IMG/VR virus record: IMGVR_UViG_3300044981_000082
Coordinates: 1-48,670 of that record
From: a virus
DNA: 48,670 nt
Strand: one strand, 5' to 3'
The notes below the pieces were generated by a model, which worked only from the letters and a program-made list of their open reading frames with translations, made no database searches and was not told the DNA's origin. Both the position numbers and the translations under genes were made by a program. This document shows, piece by piece, positions 1 to 7,614 of the stretch (its first letter is position 1; each line of letters begins with the position of its first letter).

Positions 1-144
1 AAGCCCAAAGCCGGACCGGATACCGAAAGCGGTCTGGGTAAGCTGTGGGATAGTATCAAAGCTGGACTCTCTGGTAACGCGCCCATCGCTCCTGATCCAA
101 AGAAAAAAGCAGCCGTACTTAAAGCTCTGGGCATAGGTGGATAA
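1..144 (+). CDS. 3' end of a putative virion protein (47 C-terminal residues)
   Basis: Frame 1 is open from the first base to a TAA at 142-144. It encodes a short Lys/Pro-rich tail (DPKKKAAVLKALGIGG). The stop shares bases with the start of the next gene (TAATG), as expected for a coupled operon. The gene open at the right edge (47954-48670) is exactly 239 codons long and would run in frame into this stretch if the molecule is circular, making one protein of 286 residues. No family is recognised; its position just before the large ejection-type protein suggests a virion or ejection component. The C-terminal identity is seen; the joining is inference. Confidence 0.6.
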   Translation, partial: KPKAGPDTESGLGKLWDSIKAGLSGNAPIAPDPKKKAAVLKALGIGG

Positions 145-3100
145 TGCCTGCTATACAATTTGAAGAAGCTGTCAATCGTATCATGTCGAAAGCAGGGCTT
201 GATCGTGGAGATGCAATCGCACAACTGCGTTCTCTGCGAGATGATGGTACGCTTGACGAGACTGCGATTCCAGATTTGAATCACGGCCTGGCTTACGAAA
301 GCATGGCGAGCATGGGCACAGGATTTGTGAAAGGCGCTTATGACACAGCTATGACGCCAGTACGCAAATTCGCAGATATCCTCGGCGGGAAAGATAGCAT
401 GGCACAGTTCGTCCCGCCTAGCACTGAATCGAGCGAACATGAGCCTGCTCCAGTGAGTGAAGCTGCTGGTTCAATGGCTGGCGCGATGCCTTATTTTCAA
501 ACACTCGGAGCCGCTACGGAGGGCCTGCCGTTGATTGGCGGTGCTGGTATGTTCAAGCAAATGTTGCGAGGAGGTCTTGAAGGATATCCACTGAGCAAGA
601 TGGGCTTGTTTGGGGACATGAGTACGCCCGCGGCAATGATCACAGGTGCTGTTACACCGCCAGTTACGAGCGCGCTTATGTATCCAGTTAAGCGAGCGTT
701 GGGCTCGTTCTCTGATATGCTCGCCAAGAGTGCAGCCAAGAAGTCGGCTGGTACTGTGCCAGAAAGTGTAGCCAAGCCTGTCGAAGAGCATGTACCAGCT
801 TCGTTTACGGACCTCATGCGTAGTGTCGCAGGTTTGCCACCCGAAGGCGAGGAAGCTGCGAGCGGAGCACCAGCCGAAAAGGAGCCAACTGCTCACGAAC
901 AAACGCTGCAAGCAGCCGAGCAAGAACGCTCGCAGCATTACGGCGCACAACCGAAACCAGCTCAGTCCGCCAACATTGGTGCCACGTTCGACATCCCACC
1001 TGCCGAGCCTAAAAAGCCTGGCTACTTAATGACTGCAGACGAGAAACTCAAGCTCAAAGATCGCGAACCAATCGGTACTATGACTGTACGTGAAGGCGAG
1101 CCTTTCCAAAGTGAGTTCATGAGGCCTGTCCAGTCGCGTGGAGGCTCGCGCGTTTACTATGACTATCGTAACACGGAGGCGGCGAGTGCGCAGGCCCGCG
1201 CTCTCAACATCGACAATCCACATGTCATTCACGTCGATACAACAGGTGAGGAAGGTCTCCGCGAGGCCGTTCGGCAAGCGTATCCTGATAGTGAGAGAGT
1301 TCTCGACGCTATCGATAACGCCCAGAATCCTCGAGAAGCAGCGATAGAGGCTCTGGGCAGGTACGCAAGGAAAAATGGCCATGACGCTATCGTGCTCAAC
1401 ACTCCTGACCCACGTGAGAACGTGATCCTGCATTACAAGAATTTTACTCCCAGTTGGCAAGATGACATGGCCGAACCTGGATGGGAGAACAAAGGGCCTA
1501 AAAAAAAAGTAATATCGGCGGATAAGCCGAAAGTAAACGCGCAGGTTGTGAAACAACAAGTTGAGCAAGACACGCAGCGTGTGCAAGCTCAGGCTGAGTT
1601 CAAGGAAAACGTGCAGACGAGCGATCCTATCACGCACTCCGAGAACAAGCGAGCAGTAGAATCGCCTGATATGTTTGATCCAGAGATAAATCATGAACTT
1701 GATGCGGCTGAACCAATGAGACGCAAGCCTGCTGCGTGGTTCAGGCTCCCGTCTAACGTAAGCGATCATCCAGGATGGAAATCTTATATTAGCGATTTGT
1801 TCGACATGCGTAGACGTATGTACGGACAAGTCAGGAGGCAATTCGAGAATAGCTTTAGGCGGATTGTCGGAGACATGAAGCCCGAGGAATACGATACTTT
1901 AGTACAAGCGATTGAAGGACTGCAACGTGACCACGAAACTCTTGAGCTGAAGCAGACTCGGCCCGACATCGATCCAGCTATTAACGAGAAAGCCAAGAGA
2001 TTCCGCGTCGGCATCACCGACCGCATGTATCAAACTATCACAGGTAACGATCCCAAAACATTCGCAATACTGGAAGATCACGGATTGCCTCACACACGGC
2101 CGCAGATGGAACGCTTGCGAATGTTGCAAAATGGTACTGTGTTGAAGAACGCGAGTACGGCCGAGATCAACGCTGCCTCGCGTTTGAAAGGCATGCTCAA
2201 CTTTGACCATACGCATGATTTGGACTGGAAGCCTATCGAAGGCTATTTCATGCACAGGCCCATCGACAACGAACGAGCATATTTGGAAGACTTAATTAAC
2301 AAGAGCCAAGAGTACTCTAAGCTGGGCTTGCAAAACCAAGACACTGAGTTTGCCTCAAAATATGCACAAGACGCCGTAAAGCGTCTCAAGGAGCTCGATG
2401 TTGAATTACAGGCGGCTGACACGCGCAGACTACCGGCTCGTGATAGTTTTCCTCGCAGGCATTATGCTGGGCCTATTAATCAGGCCCGCGATCCCAAATT
2501 GGCATCGTTTAAGTACAAGACCGATGTCCCAGGCGTGGGATCGGATTACATCCAAACTGCGTTAGCCAAACGTTATAATGATTACATGCTTGCTCGCACG
2601 AAACAACTCATTGCGAGCTTTCCTGATATGACGCCTGCTATGAAAGACTACGTGACTACGTATGTAAATACAGTACGTGGCGCACGTGGATTTAGAGGAG
2701 ATGCTCTTACAGCGGATACAATTAATGCATTAGGACGGGCCGCGACTCGCTTGACAGGTAAAGCATTCGAGCCACTCGATGCAGGTGACATTCATCACAT
2801 GGTCAGCGCGATCATGGATTTTCAATTCATGTCGAAGCTGGCAATAACACCTCTACGTTTTCCAATTATCAATCTTACACATAGCATCACAACTACCTGG
2901 TCAGATGTTGGTTCAGGTATCTACGCCAAAGCTCTCATGCGAGTGTTGAGCGATCCAGAAAGCGCTGTCAAGTGTGGAATGGCCGCGGGTATCATTACTG
3001 ATCGCTCATCGTTCCTGGACGAGGTTGGCTCACGTGTAGGTACGATGCCAGGTCCTGTACGACGTGTACTCGGAGCTACAAGCGCGTTTGCCGAAAAGCT

Positions 3101-4091
3101 ACGTTATCTTGTAGATTACGAAGCTGCTCTCGAGCAATACAGACGTGGTGAGATTTCGCCGGCTGTCACGACGTTTGTGAAAGAGAAAGCAGGCAGAACT
3201 GAGCTACAAGCCATGCGGGAGTACGCAAGGGCTCATGTTGATACGTTACAGTTTCGACAGGGCATCGAGAACAAACCATTGGCGTTTAGTGGCTCGTCGC
3301 TCTCGAGACTCGCTACGCAGTTCCGCACATGGTCTGTGAACCTCGCCGCATACACTGGTAACGTAATCAAGTCCGGTGACGTGGCCCGAATGGCCAGGCT
3401 CGGAACTGCGTTGACGTTCTTCGGTGGTCTGCCTGTATGGGTAGGCGGGCCGACCTTGTTTAAGGTAATCAGGCGAGAGTTACTTAAGCAAGGCATTGAC
3501 ATGCCAGAGCAAAATGGCCTACAGGTACTAGCTGATCAGTTCGGCTTGCAAGATTCCATTGGACAGGTATCGCTGTACTCGCTGCAAGATCCATATTCTG
3601 TTGACGTGGCCGCGAAGCTCGCTTTGGAGAAAGATCCAGGTGGCTTACTCGGCCCGACTTTTGGTTCAGTGATTGACCTAGCAAGCAGCGAATACAAAAA
3701 CTTTATGCAGAAAGGCTCACCATCGCTTGCTCCAGTCGAACAGTTTATCTCACCGCAAATACGCGCTGCTCTCGAAGCTAGTGGAGAACTGGCTAACGGA
3801 GGAGTGTTTGGGCCTGATGGTACAATAGAGGTAAATCGTCCGTGGGCAGCTGGAGCGATACGTGGCCTGGATTTATCGCAATCAGCTCGTTCACAGCGCT
3901 ACAACTACATCGAGGACATCGCAGCAGCCATGGAAAGCGGAAATGCAGAGCTTGTACGTTCGCTGCAAAAGCAAGCCGAAGCCAATGGCATACAAGTGAA
4001 CAAGAAATTCACCGAAGCAGTCAAGAGTGTAGCCATGCGCCATAAGAAAGCAGGCAAAGTTAGTAGCTGGCAGGAACTTATGGGGAATTAA
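144..4091 (+). CDS. Large putative internal virion/ejection protein with a possible ADP-ribosyltransferase-like region
   Basis: This 1315-residue protein is the largest of the genome and lies after the tail and small internal protein genes, where podoviruses carry ejection proteins. Residues about 1-200 are Ala/Gly/Met-rich and amphipathic. Residues about 200-290 are a low-complexity Glu/Ala/Gln linker. Residues about 290-445 form a compact domain ending in KNGHDAIVLN and ENVILHYKNF, reminiscent of the G-(Y/H)-D-(G/A)-I and Y-V-x-F ending of ADP-ribosyltransferase-like domains in phage polyvalent proteins; this assignment is tentative. From about 540 on it is mostly helical, with membrane-prone stretches near 893-910 (LAITPLRFPIINLTHS) and 1086-1106 (LTFFGGLPVWVGG), typical of large ejected proteins. 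The start overlaps the preceding stop (TAATG). Ejection role: moderately sure; enzymatic role: unsure. Confidence 0.7.
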   Translation: MPAIQFEEAVNRIMSKAGLDRGDAIAQLRSLRDDGTLDETAIPDLNHGLAYESMASMGTGFVKGAYDTAMTPVRKFADILGGKDSMAQFVPPSTESSEHEPAPVSEAAGSMAGAMPYFQTLGAATEGLPLIGGAGMFKQMLRGGLEGYPLSKMGLFGDMSTPAAMITGAVTPPVTSALMYPVKRALGSFSDMLAKSAAKKSAGTVPESVAKPVEEHVPASFTDLMRSVAGLPPEGEEAASGAPAEKEPTAHEQTLQAAEQERSQHYGAQPKPAQSANIGATFDIPPAEPKKPGYLMTADEKLKLKDREPIGTMTVREGEPFQSEFMRPVQSRGGSRVYYDYRNTEAASAQARALNIDNPHVIHVDTTGEEGLREAVRQAYPDSERVLDAIDNAQNPREAAIEALGRYARKNGHDAIVLNTPDPRENVILHYKNFTPSWQDDMAEPGWENKGPKKKVISADKPKVNAQVVKQQVEQDTQRVQAQAEFKENVQTSDPITHSENKRAVESPDMFDPEINHELDAAEPMRRKPAAWFRLPSNVSDHPGWKSYISDLFDMRRRMYGQVRRQFENSFRRIVGDMKPEEYDTLVQAIEGLQRDHETLELKQTRPDIDPAINEKAKRFRVGITDRMYQTITGNDPKTFAILEDHGLPHTRPQMERLRMLQNGTVLKNASTAEINAASRLKGMLNFDHTHDLDWKPIEGYFMHRPIDNERAYLEDLINKSQEYSKLGLQNQDTEFASKYAQDAVKRLKELDVELQAADTRRLPARDSFPRRHYAGPINQARDPKLASFKYKTDVPGVGSDYIQTALAKRYNDYMLARTKQLIASFPDMTPAMKDYVTTYVNTVRGARGFRGDALTADTINALGRAATRLTGKAFEPLDAGDIHHMVSAIMDFQFMSKLAITPLRFPIINLTHSITTTWSDVGSGIYAKALMRVLSDPESAVKCGMAAGIITDRSSFLDEVGSRVGTMPGPVRRVLGATSAFAEKLRYLVDYEAALEQYRRGEISPAVTTFVKEKAGRTELQAMREYARAHVDTLQFRQGIENKPLAFSGSSLSRLATQFRTWSVNLAAYTGNVIKSGDVARMARLGTALTFFGGLPVWVGGPTLFKVIRRELLKQGIDMPEQNGLQVLADQFGLQDSIGQVSLYSLQDPYSVDVAAKLALEKDPGGLLGPTFGSVIDLASSEYKNFMQKGSPSLAPVEQFISPQIRAALEASGELANGGVFGPDGTIEVNRPWAAGAIRGLDLSQSARSQRYNYIEDIAAAMESGNAELVRSLQKQAEANGIQVNKKFTEAVKSVAMRHKKAGKVSSWQELMGN

Positions 4092-4577
4092 ATGCCCAGC
4101 TTTAAAGACAATCTTAAAGGCATACCCACAGCAGACCAAGAAGCTTTACAAGCTCCGTCTGTTGATCCAATAAACACCATTGGCATGGCCGCGGGTTTCG
4201 GGCCAATGATGGCAAGCAAGCTTTTGTTTCAACAGTTGATTGCTAATGCAATTTTGCCTCAATTAGGCAGAATGAACGCCTTTCCATTACCCACACGCAC
4301 ATCGCAACTTGAACGAACAGGCTCTAATTTAGGCTCTGCACATTTACAAGATATAAGTGATTACCTCGCACATCAAAACAAAGAGACTCCTTTTGGTGTT
4401 TCATACCAATCACTCGATGATTTCAATCGTTGGATAGCAAGTAAATGGCTTAACACTAAAGCTAACTCGATAGGCGATAAGGTGTTTTCTACAATAATAC
4501 GCAGGTCTCCTTATGTTAACGACTATATGAAAAAATACGGCGATACCGTAGAACAAGGCCTGGAGGGCTTAGAATGA
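4092..4577 (+). CDS. Hypothetical protein, 161 aa
   Basis: The ATG follows the TAA of the 1315-residue protein directly, so the two are translationally linked. The N-terminal 70 residues contain a Gly/Met/Ala-rich hydrophobic stretch (TIGMAAGFGPMMASKLLFQQLIANAIL) that could contact a membrane or another virion protein. The C-terminal half is polar, with SLDDFNRWIASKWL and a final acidic tail. It overlaps the next gene by 4 bases (ATGA). No family is recognised. Its place between the large ejection-type protein and the ATP-grasp gene suggests a small virion-associated or accessory protein, but nothing in the sequence proves this. Confidence 0.6.
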   Translation: MPSFKDNLKGIPTADQEALQAPSVDPINTIGMAAGFGPMMASKLLFQQLIANAILPQLGRMNAFPLPTRTSQLERTGSNLGSAHLQDISDYLAHQNKETPFGVSYQSLDDFNRWIASKWLNTKANSIGDKVFSTIIRRSPYVNDYMKKYGDTVEQGLEGLE

Positions 4578-4996
4578 AACTTAACATCGAAATTATCCCT
4601 CACCATGAACAACGCTACGAGACCGTTGGTGACTGGTGGTTGGATCGAGAAGGCGTACTGCAAGTTCGTATAAGCAGACTATCTATGCATCGCTACGAGA
4701 TACTTGTGCTTATACATGAGCTTGTAGAGATATTTATCGAGTGGCACAGGCGAACTCAACGAGGACTCGATGACACTAAATCTTTGCTCGAACTTACAAG
4801 CGAGACGGATGAGTTCGATATTCTCTACGAGAAACGTCGTAAGCGTGGCGATAAGGAGAGCGAGCCAGGCTGCGAAACCGAGTGTCCTGTGTATAATGGA
4901 CACATGGCCGCGAGTGCGATCGAACACGTCGCTGCGCTTATCTTTGGCATAAACTACAACGACTACGCTAACGAAATCGCCAACTTACACCGATGA
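4574..4996 (+). CDS. HELVE-motif protein, putative metal-binding (140 aa)
   Basis: The central helix reads ILVLIHELVEIFIEWH, with a histidine, two glutamates and a downstream histidine in zincin-like spacing but without the full HExxH signature. Similar HExxE helices occur in small uncharacterised phage proteins. Near the C-terminus another helix carries GHMAASAIEHVAALIFG, which could supply a further metal ligand. Three cysteines lie between them (PGCETECPVYNGH). The start overlaps the previous stop (ATGA), and the stop overlaps the ATP-grasp gene by 4 bases, so all three are probably co-translated. Function is unknown; a metal-dependent hydrolase or a structural metal site are both possible. 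Confidence 0.65.
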   Translation: MKLNIEIIPHHEQRYETVGDWWLDREGVLQVRISRLSMHRYEILVLIHELVEIFIEWHRRTQRGLDDTKSLLELTSETDEFDILYEKRRKRGDKESEPGCETECPVYNGHMAASAIEHVAALIFGINYNDYANEIANLHR

Positions 4997-6342
4997 AATT
5001 CTTACTACGTTCCATGTGGGGCGAGTCATTGGCACTGGCTATGCGCTTGCTCAACGAAGGCCATCAAGTTCGCATGTCTATTGCTGACAAACAGGCCAAG
5101 CGCGTAGGCGATGGCATGGTGGAGAAATGTGAACTCGACGCCGGTGCTTCATGGGCTGATTTTATTCTTTTCGACTTGAATGATGGACGGCTTCCCGACG
5201 AGGCCGAGATGCTGCGTCGCAAACATAAGTCTGTCATAGGAAGCTCCGAGTTGGCAGGTCGCCTGGAGAATGACCGCAAAATAGGCGCAGGTATTGCACG
5301 TGAAGCCGGCCTTAGAGTTAATGTTTTCCACGAGTTCTCTGGCCCAACTGCCTTCGACAAAGCCAAAGCGTTTCTTGATTTGAGCGCAGGTAAAACTAAC
5401 TGGGTCTGGAAGTCCAATGACAGTTCGCCTGATGACCCCCCGACTTATGTTGGTAAGGATAACGATCTCTTTTTCCGTATGCTGGTGCATTATGAATACC
5501 TTTATAAAGCGCGTAAGCGAACTCCGAGTTTTATCTTAACACCAAAAATAGAGGGTGTTGAGGTTAGTACCGAGGGGTGGTTCAATGGCCGGCAATTTTT
5601 CTTGGGCAATCACACTGTCGAAAAGAACAAACTCGCTGACCACGATCTCGGGCCTAAGACAGGCTGTAGCGGTTGTGTAGTGTGGTCGGCAGAGAACAAT
5701 TCCTTGTGGCAAAAGCTTATACCTCCATTCGTGAAAGTGCTCACGGGGAAATATATCGGACCGTTTGATGTTAATGCAATCATTGACAAAGAAACCAACG
5801 AGCCAACGTTTTTGGAGTTTACTCCTCGCTTAGGCTACGACGCGATATACGCATTTCTGGAACTTTTGAATGGAAACTTAGGCGAACTATTATCAGACCT
5901 TGCCAAAGGCAAATTACCTGCTTGCACCCTTGAAAATCAGAAACGTGCAGGAACTCTCCGCCTGTATATACCTCCCTACCCCGAAAGTACAGGCGTTGAA
6001 GGAGAAGCACAAGGCGTCCCGATTGCGGGTTATGATATGGAGAAATACAGTAAGCATATCTCTCCTTGTGATATAATGTTGGATGACGACGCTTGTCCTG
6101 TAGCCGCTTACGAAGGAGGGAGACTGTTTGTTTTGAGCAGTATAGGCGAGAATATTGCTTCAGTATATGATCATCTTTATAAACAGGTTGAGACATTACA
6201 AATACCTCAGCTTGGTTATAGAACTGATCTTGCTAAATGCATCGGCGATGAATACTCTGCGCTTGAAAAAACCGGCTGGCTTGGCGAGTTGAACAAACAA
6301 CCTAAAACCTTTGGAGAGATTATCAGTGGAAAACGCAAGTGA
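4993..6342 (+). CDS. PurD-like ATP-grasp ligase
   Basis: This 449-residue protein resembles phosphoribosylamine-glycine ligase (PurD) in overall plan. There is an N-terminal Rossmann-like part (MKFLLRSMWGESLALAMRLL), a segment FVLTP-like ILTPKIEGVEVSTEGWFNG matching the PurD E-G-x-E-V-S strand, and the catalytic ATP-grasp segment GPFDVNAII...PTFLEFTPRLGYD, which parallels the PurD E-F-N-x-R-F-G-D motif with both the Glu and Arg kept. ATP-grasp enzymes join a carboxylate to an amine through an acyl-phosphate. The PurD phosphoribosylamine site is not obviously conserved, so the substrate could be something other than glycine, such as a modified nucleotide or peptide. It is coupled to the HELVE gene by ATGA and lies at the end of the virion operon. 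Fold confident, substrate unknown. Confidence 0.82.
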   Translation: MKFLLRSMWGESLALAMRLLNEGHQVRMSIADKQAKRVGDGMVEKCELDAGASWADFILFDLNDGRLPDEAEMLRRKHKSVIGSSELAGRLENDRKIGAGIAREAGLRVNVFHEFSGPTAFDKAKAFLDLSAGKTNWVWKSNDSSPDDPPTYVGKDNDLFFRMLVHYEYLYKARKRTPSFILTPKIEGVEVSTEGWFNGRQFFLGNHTVEKNKLADHDLGPKTGCSGCVVWSAENNSLWQKLIPPFVKVLTGKYIGPFDVNAIIDKETNEPTFLEFTPRLGYDAIYAFLELLNGNLGELLSDLAKGKLPACTLENQKRAGTLRLYIPPYPESTGVEGEAQGVPIAGYDMEKYSKHISPCDIMLDDDACPVAAYEGGRLFVLSSIGENIASVYDHLYKQVETLQIPQLGYRTDLAKCIGDEYSALEKTGWLGELNKQPKTFGEIISGKRK

Positions 6343-6484
6343 AGAAATCGTGGTGATTGGACAGTGCGCAGACTGTGGACAACAATACGTCAAGACACAT
6401 GTAAGAGAGAAGCACACAGGCTGTCCTAGTACATCTCCTTCAAATACTCCCACTGTTCGTTCTGACCCTGCACAAGCATCCTGA
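6326..6484 (+). CDS. Small zinc-finger-like ORF with GTG start (52 aa)
   Basis: A GTG at 6326 is preceded by GGAGAG at 6313-6318 with 7-base spacing, a good ribosome binding site inside the end of the ATP-grasp gene. The product contains QCADCGQQYVKTHVREKHTGC, which has C-x2-C followed by two histidines and a cysteine in a zinc-finger-like arrangement. It overlaps the ATP-grasp gene by 17 bases, and its 3' end overlaps the convergent leftward ATPase gene by 59 bases. The long convergent overlap lowers confidence. If real it is a nucleic-acid or protein-binding miniprotein of unknown role. Confidence 0.4.
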   Translation: MENASEEIVVIGQCADCGQQYVKTHVREKHTGCPSTSPSNTPTVRSDPAQAS

Positions 6485-7610
6485 GTACGCCAGCTTGTTT
6501 GAGTGCTTCGAGCGCAAGCTGTAAGTCGCGGCCAGACGGGAAGTATATCATGGTTTTGTGGTAGATTTCGTTACTGGAGATAATGTCTCCAGGCTTCTTG
6601 AACAAGGCCACGATATGACGGAGCTGCTCAGCGTTAGCATGGCGTCCTACGTAAGCAAATGTTTTGTGAAAATGTCGCTCGACATGTTCGCTAAGCATCA
6701 AGTCTGCTGCTTGCAACGAGCCTATATCTAACTCCATCTTAAACTCGTTAGAAATCGCAATACAAATCCCTAGCTCAACTAAATGCTCAGGCCGACTTGA
6801 AGGCCAACCTTCTCCGATACTGTCGTTGCTACGTTTGTAAGCCCTGTACCAATCGTCATACCATTGGCGTGTAGCACGCGACCAGAAAATCGGGCCTTTG
6901 AGTCGTGACATGTCACGCAGACCTTGTACAAGCGTAGCTTTGAGCCGACTATTCTCGAGCTTTATAGCATCTGCTACATCATTTGGGTCTGTTGTAAGTG
7001 ACTCCACTTTGCCTGATTGCTCCGCATAAACATAGCATACTCTTCTTTGGAAACCGTGTTGGTGCGCCTCGGGGGGAATCGATAGGCCGAGACTGCTAGG
7101 AGTAGTAGCAGCAAGAATAGTAACGCAAGCATTAAGTAACCTGTGTTTGACCGTCCTGGTTTCATATTCGTCGTCGTCCAATGCGTTGGAGAGTTTAAGT
7201 AACAAATTTATCATCGGCTCGGCGTACTGTTGTTTGGATAACAGTACACTAAGCTCGTCAGCTATAATTGTGAGTACTGCACGTTTGTCCTCGAACGAAG
7301 CAAGCTTGGCAAGCAGCTGCTCCGGTGTGATCTTGCCTACGAACATACGTGTACTGTTCGCTTCCTTCATAAGCGATTGTATAATACCCACGGCGGTACT
7401 TTTGCGTGTAATACCTGGCCCAGCCACAAGTACAGTTATTAGCTTACCAGGATAAGTACGGAAGCGCTCCACGCCATCGGCACTGATCCTGGGTAGCCAA
7501 ATGTTTCGGTTTAAGGTGCCAGCCACGCCCGCAAGCGCGCACCACATGTGATGAGTCTCGGGACTCTCCTGTGCTCTGGTATATTGCAAATAATCTTGTA
7601 ACCACGACAT
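6426..7610 (-). CDS. DUF3987-like P-loop ATPase/helicase (putative replication protein)
   Basis: This 394-residue protein has a P-loop GPGITRKST at about 64-72 after a hydrophobic strand (LITVLVA), and a Walker B-like strand VLTIIADELSVLL at about 113-125. The arrangement, including the SNALDDDEYETRT segment and the sensor-like strand CVTILAATTPSSL, resembles DUF3987/YfjI-type proteins, which are fused to or paired with primases in plasmids and phages. The usual Gly before the P-loop Lys is replaced by Arg. The C-terminal part looks like a winged helix (SSNEIYHKTMIYFPSGRDLQLALEALKQAGVL). It is the last gene of the leftward operon, 4 bases after the DNA polymerase, which fits a replicative helicase or primase-helicase role. 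Confidence 0.72.
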   Translation of the reverse strand: MSWLQDYLQYTRAQESPETHHMWCALAGVAGTLNRNIWLPRISADGVERFRTYPGKLITVLVAGPGITRKSTAVGIIQSLMKEANSTRMFVGKITPEQLLAKLASFEDKRAVLTIIADELSVLLSKQQYAEPMINLLLKLSNALDDDEYETRTVKHRLLNACVTILAATTPSSLGLSIPPEAHQHGFQRRVCYVYAEQSGKVESLTTDPNDVADAIKLENSRLKATLVQGLRDMSRLKGPIFWSRATRQWYDDWYRAYKRSNDSIGEGWPSSRPEHLVELGICIAISNEFKMELDIGSLQAADLMLSEHVERHFHKTFAYVGRHANAEQLRHIVALFKKPGDIISSNEIYHKTMIYFPSGRDLQLALEALKQAGVLRMLVQGQNEQWEYLKEMY

Positions 7611-7614
7611 TCAC

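Noticed and set aside
1026-1841. Leftward ORF of 271 codons inside the large ejection protein gene
   Set aside because: Low-complexity Arg/Leu/Val product typical of an antisense shadow; the plus frame is a continuous gene of 1315 codons.
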